Below, one piece after another: positions 18,939 through 27,648 of a stretch of 64,000 nt of DNA. Source of the DNA: Tatlockia sp. Its GTDB lineage: Bacteria > Pseudomonadota > Gammaproteobacteria > Legionellales > Legionellaceae. The stretch spans positions 343,759 to 407,758 of the forward strand of contig JACCWI010000055.1 in assembly GCA_013697725.1 (NCBI GenBank), given 5' to 3'. Position 1 is the first letter of the stretch; every line of letters starts with the position of its first letter. Position numbers and translations under genes: made by a program. The notes beneath the pieces were generated by a model. That model had not been told where the DNA came from, searched no databases, and saw only the letters and a program-made list of their open reading frames with translations.

Positions 18939-19841
18939 GTGAAAAATTCCAATAATTATTTTCTTCACGGCATGTTATTTCTAATCCTGGCCCAAATTAT
19001 GGTTGGTGTTAATATTGTATTCTCCAAATACGTGCTGTCATCAATTCCTATACTATTTATATTAGCTCTTCGTTTTAGTCTGGCAGCAGTTATTTTATTT
19101 CCTCTTCACTGGCTAACAGCGGCTAAACAACTACCTTTGTCTCATTATTTTTTACAATTAAACCGAAGAGACTGGTTTTTTATTTTTGCTCAAGCTCTTT
19201 CTGCTGGGGTGCTGTTTAACTTTCTTATATTATGGGGCTTAAATTATACCGATGCTAATGTCGCAGGCATTATTACCAGTGCGTTGCCTGCCATTATTGC
19301 TCTTATGTCCTGGATTATTCTCGGTGAGAAAATATCAGGGAAAAAAGCAGTTTGCGTAGGTTTTGCAAGCCTTGGCTTGCTGGTAATTGCCTATGACAAA
19401 ATGAGTAGTCTTAAAGTAAGTCATTCATTTAGGGGTGATGTACTTGTTTTAGCGTCTCTTATTCCTGAGGCGACTTATTATATTTTAGCGAAAATGCACA
19501 TCAGTCCGTTGCCAGTTTTTTTAATCTCTTCTTTGCTGAATGGCATTAACGCAATTTTACTACTTTGCTGCCTGAGTTTTACCACCTGGCATGGAGTTAA
19601 TATCCATAGTGGAGATTGGTTTATCTTAGTTATTTTGGGCTTAAGTTCGGGCCTTTTTTATGTGTTTTGGTATTTTGGTTGTCAAAAAGTGGATGGGATT
19701 ATGGCTTCGCTATCCACAGCAGTTATGCCTTTAGCAACGGTAATAATTGCTTGGCTGCTGTTAGGTGAGCATTTAACTATAGGCCAAGCTATTGGGATGA
19801 CGATGGTGGTACTGTCAATTTTGGCTTATGCGAGACGTTGA
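18939..19841 (+). CDS. EamA/DMT-family exporter
   Basis: 300-residue membrane protein with about ten hydrophobic helices and the two EamA repeats, the second-helix end of each carrying the usual VIAWLLLGEHLTIGQ and SWIILGEKISGKK elements. The family exports amino acids and other small metabolites. The GTG start at 18939 follows CAAAGG by eight bases; the overlapping ATG two bases earlier runs straight into TGA. It follows the AraC-type regulator in the same direction. The substrate cannot be read from sequence. Confidence 0.85.
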   Translation: MKNSNNYFLHGMLFLILAQIMVGVNIVFSKYVLSSIPILFILALRFSLAAVILFPLHWLTAAKQLPLSHYFLQLNRRDWFFIFAQALSAGVLFNFLILWGLNYTDANVAGIITSALPAIIALMSWIILGEKISGKKAVCVGFASLGLLVIAYDKMSSLKVSHSFRGDVLVLASLIPEATYYILAKMHISPLPVFLISSLLNGINAILLLCCLSFTTWHGVNIHSGDWFILVILGLSSGLFYVFWYFGCQKVDGIMASLSTAVMPLATVIIAWLLLGEHLTIGQAIGMTMVVLSILAYARR

Positions 19842-20069
19842 AGAATTATTATTTGTCCAATAATACTTATCAATCAATACGTGCTAGGGCTGGGGGAATG
19901 ATACCTAATTATTCATTAATAATTAACTTTAATCAAATCCTCAACTATATCTTTCGTATCTTGTATGCAAGCTGATTCGCTCGGATTTCAGATAAATTAG
20001 CATAAGAGTGTACAACAGCTTCTTACCTACGAGCCTTTTGTCAAAGTCAGTCTTTTTTCTGGGCTATGC

Positions 20070-20097
20070 TTGATCATACGGCAATTTGCCGTATACT
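20070..20097 (+). promoter_or_regulatory. Toxin-antitoxin promoter with palindromic operator in the spacer
   Basis: A -35 TTGATC (20070-20075) and a -10 TATACT (20092-20097) are 16 bases apart. A perfect inverted repeat, ATACGGCAA (20076-20084), one base, TTGCCGTAT (20086-20094), fills the spacer and runs into the -10 box. A ribbon-helix-helix repressor bound here would block RNA polymerase, which fits autoregulation by the antitoxin encoded 26 bases downstream. Confidence 0.75.
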
Positions 20098-20122
20098 ATT
20101 AATATGAATAGGAGCAATTGTT

Positions 20123-20416
20123 ATGGCACATTTATCAAAACACGCAAAAGATGTCGAGCGCTTGGAGGCTAGAATAAGCTCTGCAAAAAAGTCAGTTTTA
20201 AAGAACGCAGCTACTCTTTCGGGTATAAGCCTTACTGATTTTGTAGTTAACTCAGCTTATGAAGCAGCCAAACGAGTAGTAAAAGAATATGAACAGCTTA
20301 ACTTAACTAAAGTGGATAGGCAGATTTTCGTTCAGGCTCTGTTAAATCCACCAAACCCAAGTTCAAATCTAATTAAAGCTGCTAAACGTTACGAAAGAGA
20401 TGTTCAATCTAAATGA
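20123..20416 (+). CDS. TacA-like (DUF1778) antitoxin
   Basis: 97-residue ribbon-helix-helix protein of the DUF1778 family. The N-terminal DNA-binding part (RLEARISSAKKSVLKNAATL, then SGISLTDFVVNSA) is the family hallmark; the C-terminal tail neutralises the partner toxin. AGGAG lies eight bases before the ATG. The stop overlaps the toxin start (ATGA), which gives translational coupling. With the palindrome in its promoter, it should repress its own operon, more strongly in complex with the toxin, as described for TacA/TacT pairs. Confidence 0.9.
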   Translation: MAHLSKHAKDVERLEARISSAKKSVLKNAATLSGISLTDFVVNSAYEAAKRVVKEYEQLNLTKVDRQIFVQALLNPPNPSSNLIKAAKRYERDVQSK

Positions 20417-20934
20417 TAGAAGTGGAAGAAATGTATGTAGTTGAGCAATTAGATAAACAGGTTAAAGCAGGGTTTTCATGTGGTATTGCTGAATTAAATC
20501 GTTATCTTCAGACTCAAGCAAGTCAAGATATAAAAAAAAATATGTCTGTTACTTATGTTCTAACGGAGAAAGGTAACGGCTGTATTTTAGGTTATTACTC
20601 TCTCTCGACAATTGGAATATTTCCAGGAGAGTTGCCTGATGATGTGATAAAGAAATTGCCAAAGTATCCCATGTTACCTGGAGTATTATTAGGAAGATTG
20701 GCCGTAGATGAAAGATATAAAGGAAATGGTTTAGGGGGCTTATTATTGGTCGATGCGTTAAAACGAAGCATAGCGGTGAGTAAACAAATAGGAATTGTTA
20801 CTGTTATCGTAGAGGCCAAAAATGAAGCGGCAATTAATTTTTATAGTCATTTTGGGTTTCTTACTTTTCCCGAAAATAAGTTTAGGTTATTCATACCATT
20901 AAATACTTTAAAAAAGCTAAATTTTGAATCATAA
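20413..20934 (+). CDS. TacT-like GNAT acetyltransferase toxin
   Basis: 173-residue GNAT protein. Toxins of this family acetylate the amino group of charged tRNAs and stop translation. The acetyl-CoA loop motif RYKGNGLGG lies near residue 103, preceded by the strand LLGRLAVDE, and the catalytic Tyr is probably that of NFYSHFGF near residue 142. The length and the opening (EQLDKQ, FSCGIAELNRYL) fit TacT/AtaT-type toxins. The ATG overlaps the antitoxin stop; an in-frame ATG at 20431 is an alternative. The frame stays open for about 60 codons after the TAA. Confidence 0.9.
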   Translation: MIEVEEMYVVEQLDKQVKAGFSCGIAELNRYLQTQASQDIKKNMSVTYVLTEKGNGCILGYYSLSTIGIFPGELPDDVIKKLPKYPMLPGVLLGRLAVDERYKGNGLGGLLLVDALKRSIAVSKQIGIVTVIVEAKNEAAINFYSHFGFLTFPENKFRLFIPLNTLKKLNFES

Positions 20935-21723
20935 GGAATTGACCTGAAAGCAGGAAATTTTATCGCCCAAATGATGATAAATAACGCCATTTTAACTCGC
21001 GCATCTAATAAAATAGAAATTTTATCTCCATTACAAGCAACTAAATTTAATTTGAAGCAAAACCAGTCAGAGATAGCTAAAAATAACGTTGAATTGGCTC
21101 ATGCCATTCTGCATTTTTAGTAGTAGACGGCTTGCTGCTTCTGGTATTAAATGAGGCTTCAGACGCAAAAACCTTAATTATATAGCAAAATAAGTAATGA
21201 GATATCTGAACTATTTGAGAATTTATTTAGTAGGCCAATTGTAACTCACGCTAATGTTATCAATTTACAGTCGTACAAAATTATAAGCAAAAAGATAGAG
21301 CAATTTAATAATTTGCTCTTTGAAACTTTCTAAGCAAAAGGGCGGTGTGCAATATTTTTGCTTCAATCAAAAATTGATCGTGGTTTAGATTTGCCGCTTA
21401 GGTCTGATTATTTTTATAATAATACTTAACCTATTGATTTTAATAAGATTATAATGATGCCTCATATGCGCTCTTATTTCAAATTAACTATTTAAGCCCT
21501 AATTTATAGATGTAGATGCACCGCTACGCTCAGAATGTTCAAAAGCAAAATCATTGATTTTAAAAGTATTTATATTTAGATTAATCATTTAATTCACAAT
21601 ATCAACATTAAGATATAACGTATCTTTAATGCAGCACTCATGTAAAATAATTTCTAATCAATCATTTAATGTAATATCAACCTCTAAGCATGTGGTACGA
21701 CAGTACCCAGGAATACTTTACAT
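20935..21723. other. Gene-poor stretch with decayed coding remnants
   Basis: Nearly 800 AT-rich bases without a convincing gene. Directly after the toxin stop, the same frame stays open to 21120 (possible ATG at 20971, ending VELAHAILHF). One base shifted, the reading continues as FLVVDGLLLLVLNEAS to a stop near 21185, and a further piece (SELFENLFSRPIVTHANV) is open from about 21178 to 21333. This looks like one or two genes broken by frameshifts and stops. I see no promoter or start signal and cannot name a family. From 21334 to 21723 I see only AT-rich sequence. Confidence 0.35.
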
Positions 21724-22428
21724 TCAGATAATGAGTGAGGCTTCATTCGGCACTAAATCTAATTCATTTTCTGGCTGAGAATTGAAAAAACGAGCGTAAG
21801 AGGAAGCTGCTTCATTTGCTTTATTATACGTTAAATATTCGAACTGGACGTCGACTTCCTTTGCGCGCTTCTTAATGCTTTCAATGGAAGATTCAAGAAA
21901 TGATATGTAGCCCTTAAAAGGCTGAGTGATTATATCAAGATCGAAAAGTACCCAGCTTAGGATTAACCCAACCAGAAAGGAGGCAGGGATTGCGATAACC
22001 GCGAAAAGACACTCTAGAAAAAAACCAACAGCCTCAACGCAGGTCATAAAACTTTCTTTTAAAAAGGTCTTTACTGAGCCTCTTGCCTTAAAACTGTTGT
22101 CTATTTCTTTTGCCTTTTCAATTAACTGATTAAGTTTAGCCTGAGTAGGGTCTATTAACGCTTCAATTAAAACTTCTGATAAATTTTCTGAATTCTCCTT
22201 CTGCCAGGTAAAATAGCAAATTAGAATTTCAATATTTTCATAATTTAAATGACATCTGTCTATTATACCTGTTAATTCATGAACCTGGCTTATCAGTTGT
22301 GAAATATTTGTATCAGTACTTAATTGTTGAGTCATGGAGTCAAGATAAGGTTGTAATTTGGTACCTTTGTTTCGCTTCTCCTTTAGGTGGCCTTGTAACA
22401 ATCCTAAAGTTTTTTTTGGCTCAATCAT
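21724..22428 (-). CDS. Hypothetical membrane protein, possible effector
   Basis: 234 residues, no family recognised. The N-terminal 115 residues are helical and charged, with Gln/Leu-rich stretches. One long hydrophobic hairpin follows at about residues 128-165 (EAVGFFLECLFAVIAIPASF, then LVGLILSWVLFDL). The last 60 residues are again polar, and the tail is acidic (SQPENELDLVPNEASLII). A soluble helical part plus a membrane hairpin and an acidic tail is common among Legionella Dot/Icm substrates, but nothing here proves it. The gene stands alone between decayed DNA and the glycan operon, on the same strand as that operon with a 120-base gap. Confidence 0.6.
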   Translation of the reverse strand: MIEPKKTLGLLQGHLKEKRNKGTKLQPYLDSMTQQLSTDTNISQLISQVHELTGIIDRCHLNYENIEILICYFTWQKENSENLSEVLIEALIDPTQAKLNQLIEKAKEIDNSFKARGSVKTFLKESFMTCVEAVGFFLECLFAVIAIPASFLVGLILSWVLFDLDIITQPFKGYISFLESSIESIKKRAKEVDVQFEYLTYNKANEAASSYARFFNSQPENELDLVPNEASLII

Positions 22429-22549
22429 ATTGTCATTCCGTATATATTTTGAATATCTTGTAGTTTAAGCGAGCAATTTCTTAAAGTCAACAGAGTTTAG
22501 CGCAATGGCTATAGGCTTTGTGTGCACATAAACCCTGAGGGTGGACGAT

Positions 22550-23836
22550 CTAGGCTATATTATCAAAAACTGACAAAGGCTTCATTATATAATCTCTTCC
22601 TAAATCAGTATTCACGCCCCAGCCATGCATTAATTGATTAAAATAATTGATAGCATCGATGAGGACTTTTGTTCTCGTTGTAGATTCAGCTATCTCAATA
22701 AGCTTTGCGGCGTAATTATCTACTCTAAATGTGGCTTTCGCCCAAAGTTGTCCTCGCAGACCTTGCGTACTTAATTGTTCAGGGTCATTAATAAATTGTG
22801 TTAATGCGGATTGAATTTCCGCGATCTCATTATCAGGATTTATTTTTATTGCGCAATGGTCTGGAATTTCGCTGTAAAATCCATGGTTGGTGACAATAAT
22901 GGGTTTTCCACAAAGCATTGCTTCAATGGCCGATGCGGAAGAGGCTTCAAGAACCGGTGAACGAAGGCAGGTTATGACATCGGCTTGTTCAATGGCTTGT
23001 ATTAAGATTGCGTCGTCTACTTGTCCGGAAATAACAAGATTTACCCTAGATTTTTTTGCTAAGGCAGCTAACTTGTTTCTGGTTTGAGATGGAATTTCTC
23101 CTACCAGTCGATATAGTGAATTTTTTCTTAATTGACGATTTTTGCCAATCGCTGTAATGATGCTTTCAATTCGCTTGTTTTTATTAACGTTACCTACAGT
23201 CAAAATTTCAAATTTATTTTTATCTGCTGTTTTTTTAAAAGGCAGCTTAGGCGCATCATAGGCAAGCGGTATGACATGAACCGGTCCTGGGCAGGAATTT
23301 AAAACGCGTTCAATTCCCCAATTACTGTGTGTAACTACTGCTTGAGCCATTGCACAAAGCCACTCGGTCATGGGTGTTGAAAGGAGCGTTCCTGCTATAA
23401 GATCCTCACTATTAGTGTAGCGAAATAATTGATTTGGATTTTCTGCACCGCACCAGCTGCGCAGGGCTGCATTCGCATTTAGACGATTAAATTTTGCCCA
23501 TTTATGAAAAAGATTCCCTAAAAAGAAATCATGTAAACAAACAATTCCCGGTAATTTGGCGAGCCATTCTAAAGCGCCTATATGCAGTTCATAGTTGTCG
23601 CCTATTTGATAAATCAAAGCATCGGCGCCCTCTGAAAGTCTTTGTATTTCAGCGCTGTTTGTCCATGATGTAAAGTTAAGGCCAAAATCATGAGTAGGCT
23701 TCTCAAAATAAATCTCATTCTCAATACGAATTAGATCTACCTCATGACCGTCAGAAATCAACTGGCGAACAATCAGACAAGCCATACGACCAATAGCTGA
23801 GGATTTAATCACGGGGGTAAAGAAAACTAATTTCAT
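22550..23836 (-). CDS. GT4-type glycosyltransferase
   Basis: 428-residue glycosyltransferase of the GT-B fold, family 4 type. The N-terminal domain begins MKLVFFTPVIKSSAIGRMA; the nucleotide-sugar domain starts near FEILTVGNVNKNKRIESII and carries the typical acidic region SSASAIEAMLCGKPIIVTNHG, with Glu positions of the EX7E motif. It is the last gene of the six-gene minus-strand operon; its ATG overlaps the stop of the gene before it (ATGA). The sugar and acceptor are unknown. The tail of about 40 residues after the fold (YFNQLMHGWGVNTDLGRDY) may be an extra. Confidence 0.82.
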   Translation of the reverse strand: MKLVFFTPVIKSSAIGRMACLIVRQLISDGHEVDLIRIENEIYFEKPTHDFGLNFTSWTNSAEIQRLSEGADALIYQIGDNYELHIGALEWLAKLPGIVCLHDFFLGNLFHKWAKFNRLNANAALRSWCGAENPNQLFRYTNSEDLIAGTLLSTPMTEWLCAMAQAVVTHSNWGIERVLNSCPGPVHVIPLAYDAPKLPFKKTADKNKFEILTVGNVNKNKRIESIITAIGKNRQLRKNSLYRLVGEIPSQTRNKLAALAKKSRVNLVISGQVDDAILIQAIEQADVITCLRSPVLEASSASAIEAMLCGKPIIVTNHGFYSEIPDHCAIKINPDNEIAEIQSALTQFINDPEQLSTQGLRGQLWAKATFRVDNYAAKLIEIAESTTRTKVLIDAINYFNQLMHGWGVNTDLGRDYIMKPLSVFDNIA

Positions 23837-24870
23837 TGGAGCAATTTCTCCACAGTTTGTGGCCAGTTAATGTCGAGGCTCAACCACAAATCTCTCTCAG
23901 CATGACCGAATTGTTCGGCGCGTTCTGGATTCGATATTATCAAATTAAAGATTTCTGCGAGAGAAGACGGCTCAGGTTCAGCTATCCATCCCGTTTCATT
24001 ATGCTTCACTAACCCTAAAATACCACCGCTATCACTGGTTGTTATTAGCGCCTTGGCAGCTGTTGCGGCTTCCATGGCGACATAGCCTAAAGAGTCTTCA
24101 TCAAAGGGTAAGTAGGCAACAGCTGCAGCATTATTAATATAATTCGCATAAGCTTCGCGTGGCAAAAAACCTAAATCCAAGGTTACTCTATCTTCTAAAC
24201 CGAGACGGATGACTGATTCTTGTAAACGTTCAGCGTCGGCTGGTGTATCAGGAGGGCCTGCAATTAATAATTTTACCTTTTTGTCACAGTGTTTCATGGC
24301 TTCAAGCAGTAAATACTGACGCTTCATCTGATTTATTCTGCCACCTGCAAAAATATAATCCCCTGTTTTACCGCCGACAAATAACTCGGGATCGTTAACT
24401 GGAGGAAGAAGAACCTTCGCATTGAAACCATTATAGTGAAGGAGTCGCTTTTGGGTCACTGCAGAATTGGTAAAAATAGTCCGACTTTCCGCAAAGCTTT
24501 CATTGTCTGCCTTCCTAATCAAAGCCCTTAGCTCATCGCCTTCTTGCGTGGGTGAAATATTTGAATAGCCGGCATCATAAAGATCGTAGGCTTGGCGATA
24601 TTGATGCAATAGCCATAGTGTCTTCTCTGGATGCCGTATAAGATAGGCGGGAAATTTCAAAGCAATCACTTTATCAACATTCATTAACTCAAAGGCTCTT
24701 ACCATCAGCATTTGCGAGGGGATGCGGTTTGCGGGTTCCCATTGAAAAGGAATCCTTAAAATCTCTGCTTTATGGCCGGCAAAAATTAAATTTTTACGTA
24801 AATGAACGGCAAGCTCTTCCGCACCACCCCAAACAAAAGGGGTCATATTATTTACTATAAGAATTTTCAT
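23833..24870 (-). CDS. Glycosyltransferase (GT4-like), first of two close paralogues
   Basis: 345 residues, GT-B fold: MKILIVNNMTPFVWGGAEEL, then the donor-binding half from about residue 165 (GDYIFAGGRINQMKRQYLLLEAM) to YVAMEAATAAKALITTSDSGG, where the catalytic acidic residues sit. It is plainly related to the neighbouring protein at 24867-25901: both share VWGGAEELA/VYGGARNIV openings, IFTNSAV, LPLDEDS/LPFDEDS and TTSDSGG. The ATG overlaps the stop of the upstream gene by four bases, so translation is coupled. The likely product is a surface glycan; specificity is unknown. Confidence 0.82.
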   Translation of the reverse strand: MKILIVNNMTPFVWGGAEELAVHLRKNLIFAGHKAEILRIPFQWEPANRIPSQMLMVRAFELMNVDKVIALKFPAYLIRHPEKTLWLLHQYRQAYDLYDAGYSNISPTQEGDELRALIRKADNESFAESRTIFTNSAVTQKRLLHYNGFNAKVLLPPVNDPELFVGGKTGDYIFAGGRINQMKRQYLLLEAMKHCDKKVKLLIAGPPDTPADAERLQESVIRLGLEDRVTLDLGFLPREAYANYINNAAAVAYLPFDEDSLGYVAMEAATAAKALITTSDSGGILGLVKHNETGWIAEPEPSSLAEIFNLIISNPERAEQFGHAERDLWLSLDINWPQTVEKLLQ

Positions 24871-25901
24871 GCCAGTAGCCTTTCTAATACATGAGACCAG
24901 GAAATATTGAGTTCATTGAGTCGTTCACGAGCATTAGCTCCCATTAATTTAGTTTTAGCTCGATCAATGTAAAATTTATCCATAGTCTCAGCCAAAGCTT
25001 GAGGTAAAGGTTCTGCTATATAGCCATTGATACCTTCTTCAACCAGTTCAAGAACTCCTCCTGAATCTGACGTGGTCAAAATTGCCTTTAATGCATGACT
25101 TGCTTCGATACTTGGGTAGCCATAAGAATCTTCATCGAGTGGCAAGTAAGCGGCGGCTAAACAGCCGGCTAAAATTTCAATTTTTTCCTCTTCGCTAATC
25201 CAGCGATCATCAAGTATGACCTTAGCTTCTAAACTCTGGTTTGCGATAATGTCTGTCAATTCTTTGGTATAATCCGGATTTGAGCTTGCGCCACATAAAC
25301 GCAAACGAACAGGCGTTTTAGTATATTGCATTGCTTCTACTAAAAGATGTTGCCTTTTATGATGCTCAAGCCGACAAATATAGACAATTTCATCCGAATA
25401 ATCTTTGCAATAGAAACGCTCTGGACGAAAAATAGGGGGATATAAAACTTCGCTATCAATTTTATTAAAGGTTTGTAGACGACTTGAAACAATCGCGGAA
25501 TTGGTAAAAATTTTATTGGCTTCTTTCAGAGCTGCAGTGTCAGTTGCGTGCAAAGCGTCACGAATACCTCGATGTTTGGAGTCATCTGGACATCCACGAT
25601 AAGGACTATCCCAGAGATCGTAAAAAACTCGAATATGGTGAATAAACCAGAGTATTTTATGCGGATGAGGGATTAAATGGGCAGGGGGGCGAAAGCAGAT
25701 GATCCGATCAGCTGCATCGAGGTCAATCCAGCGATAAGCCATCTTCTGTTGCACTAATAAATCAGCTGTATCCGCTTGAGGCAAATAAATTCGTTCAACT
25801 TGATGCCCCGCTTCCAAGAGCATAGTTTCAAGCCATTCAACAATATTTCTGGCTCCGCCATAAACAAAAGGCACAAAGGATGAACATAAAGCAATTTTCA
25901 T
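24867..25901 (-). CDS. Glycosyltransferase (GT4-like), second of two close paralogues
   Basis: 344 residues, GT-B fold. Opening MKIALCSSFVPFVYGGARNI, donor-binding half from EIVYICRLEHHKRQHLLVEA, acidic catalytic region YGYPSIEASHALKAILTTSD. A tandem duplication with the downstream paralogue explains the shared segments. Start and stop codons overlap those of its neighbours (ATGA on both sides), a tight operon arrangement. It would add one sugar of an oligosaccharide together with the other two transferases. Confidence 0.82.
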   Translation of the reverse strand: MKIALCSSFVPFVYGGARNIVEWLETMLLEAGHQVERIYLPQADTADLLVQQKMAYRWIDLDAADRIICFRPPAHLIPHPHKILWFIHHIRVFYDLWDSPYRGCPDDSKHRGIRDALHATDTAALKEANKIFTNSAIVSSRLQTFNKIDSEVLYPPIFRPERFYCKDYSDEIVYICRLEHHKRQHLLVEAMQYTKTPVRLRLCGASSNPDYTKELTDIIANQSLEAKVILDDRWISEEEKIEILAGCLAAAYLPLDEDSYGYPSIEASHALKAILTTSDSGGVLELVEEGINGYIAEPLPQALAETMDKFYIDRAKTKLMGANARERLNELNISWSHVLERLLA

Positions 25902-27004
25902 GATTGTCTTAAGGCCTCAATAAGGGTGTCAACAATTCGTTGGACATCCTCTTGGGTTAAATCCTGATGAGCTGGCAAATTAATTCCGCGTGGAGACCAA
26001 AAATCGGCCACGGGATAAGATTTCTCTTCCTGATAAGGAGGAAGAACATGCATGGGATAAAAAACAGGCCGGGTTTCAATGCCCATCTCATCTAGATATT
26101 GCATCACTTTATCGCGTTTAATTTCATCACCATTACGCAAAAAGACGGTATACATCCAAAACACATGCTTAGCCCAGGAAAGTTGTTTAGGTAAAACCAG
26201 TTCATCTTCATAACGAGCTAAAGCCAGATTATACCAATGTGCAAGTATTTCACGACTGGCTAAGGCTTGGTCAATAGTTTCCATCTGAGCGAGGCCAATG
26301 GCGGCTTGAATATTAGTCATGCGATAATTGTAACCTACCACTGGAAACCAATAGCGACGCTTAGGATCCATGCCCTGCCCACGCAGCAAGCGTAGCTTAT
26401 CCGCTAAGACATCATCATTGGTGGTTACCATGCCGCCTTCACCCGTAGTAATTATTTTATTACCAAAAAAACTAAAGGTAGCACAGGTTCCTAAGCCGCC
26501 AACTTTTTGTCCTTGTACTTGTGCGCCATGAGCTTCTGCTGCATCTTCGACAACCCAGAGGCCGTGTTTTTGAGCTATCTCATTGATTGAGACCATATCA
26601 GCGGGATGCCCATAGAGATGGACCGGAATAATACCACGAGTTTTTGCGGTGATTTTAGACTCAATTTCTGTGGGATTAATATTCATCGTATCGGCACATA
26701 CATCAACTAAAATCGGCGTAGCGCCGCAATAACGTACTGCGTTCGCGGTGGCAATGTAAGTTACAGTAGGAACCAGGACTTCATCGCCGGGTTTCAAATT
26801 CAAAGCCACCAAGGCAAGGTGAAGGGCTGTGGTGCCATTATTGGTGGCGATGGCGTGTTTAACACCACAAAATTGGGCAAAAATTTCTTCAAAGGCGCCA
26901 ATATATTTTCCGTTGGAGGAAATCCAATTGCTATCAAGGCAGTCAAGTACATACTTACGTTCATTACCGGCCAATTTTGGCTGTGCGACAAAGATTCGTT
27001 GCAT
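25898..27004 (-). CDS. DegT/DnrJ/EryC1 sugar aminotransferase, perosamine-synthase-like
   Basis: 368-residue PLP enzyme that puts an amino group on a 4-keto-6-deoxy nucleotide sugar. PLP lysine in FSFFGNKIITTGEGGMV near residue 185; family opening NERKYVLDCLDSNWISSNGK and NNGTTALHLALVAL. These segments are strikingly like GDP-perosamine synthase (RfbE/Per); PglE-type UDP-sugar aminotransferases are the alternative. The PglD-like acyltransferase lies just upstream, a pairing that makes N-acylated amino sugars. No 4,6-dehydratase is present in the window, so the keto-sugar must be supplied from elsewhere. Confidence 0.88.
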   Translation of the reverse strand: MQRIFVAQPKLAGNERKYVLDCLDSNWISSNGKYIGAFEEIFAQFCGVKHAIATNNGTTALHLALVALNLKPGDEVLVPTVTYIATANAVRYCGATPILVDVCADTMNINPTEIESKITAKTRGIIPVHLYGHPADMVSINEIAQKHGLWVVEDAAEAHGAQVQGQKVGGLGTCATFSFFGNKIITTGEGGMVTTNDDVLADKLRLLRGQGMDPKRRYWFPVVGYNYRMTNIQAAIGLAQMETIDQALASREILAHWYNLALARYEDELVLPKQLSWAKHVFWMYTVFLRNGDEIKRDKVMQYLDEMGIETRPVFYPMHVLPPYQEEKSYPVADFWSPRGINLPAHQDLTQEDVQRIVDTLIEALRQS

Positions 27005-27009
27005 TAATT

Positions 27010-27648
27010 TTATCCTAGAACTGAGTGTTTAATAATTCGTGCAGGAACTCCAACTACCGTCTTACCTGCTGTAATATTTGCGACGATTACGCAACCAGCG
27101 CCAGAGATCACCTTTTCACCAATTTCTATTTTAGGTATTACTTTAGAGCCAACCCCAAGAAAACTTTGAGCTCCTACTTTTACATTACCTGCTAAAGCGC
27201 ATTGAGGAGCGAGATGTGCTGCTTTTCCAATATTGCAATCATGATCAACGGTAGCACCGGTATTAATAATAACTAAATCCGCTATCTGTGCTTCGCTACT
27301 AATAATAGCACCAGCCATGATGGCTAAACCTTGGCCTAAAACTGCGCTGGGAGAAATAATCGCTTTAGGACTTATCGCATTAACTAATTGATAATTTAGC
27401 TCAAGAGCAAGGTCGGCATAATGTTCACGTAATTGGTTTGAGCCTAGAGCAATAAAAATTTTCGAGTAGCCTTCTTCGCGTAAGCTTTTGAGATAGCTAT
27501 CATTTTTGAGAACGGCTATATTGAGACAGAAATCGGGACTATCTGCGACCCCAATACAAAAAGCAACTTGTTCGCCGCTCGCTTCTAACAATTCAATACA
27601 AACCTTAGCATGCCCACCCGCACCCACAACAATAATGCTGCTCTTCAT
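27010..27648 (-). CDS. PglD/NeuD-family sugar O- or N-acyltransferase
   Basis: 212 residues. N-terminal nucleotide-sugar-binding fold (IIVVGAGGHAKVCIELLEA) followed by a left-handed beta-helix of hexapeptide repeats (AIMAGAIISSEAQIADLVII, GNVKVGAQSFLGVGS, GVPARIIK). The catalytic His is in GATVDHDC near residue 133. I chose the ATG at 27648 because it overlaps the stop of the FkbM gene as ATGA, like every other junction upstream in this operon; a longer start at 27666 would overlap that gene by 22 bases. It probably acetylates the amino sugar made by the aminotransferase that follows five bases later. Confidence 0.85.
   Translation of the reverse strand: MKSSIIVVGAGGHAKVCIELLEASGEQVAFCIGVADSPDFCLNIAVLKNDSYLKSLREEGYSKIFIALGSNQLREHYADLALELNYQLVNAISPKAIISPSAVLGQGLAIMAGAIISSEAQIADLVIINTGATVDHDCNIGKAAHLAPQCALAGNVKVGAQSFLGVGSKVIPKIEIGEKVISGAGCVIVANITAGKTVVGVPARIIKHSVLG

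Noticed and set aside
19842..20122. Gene remnant on the minus strand between EamA and TacA (VVHSYANLSEIRANQLAYKI)
   Set aside because: About 25 codons between stops, no start, no family; too little to support a call.
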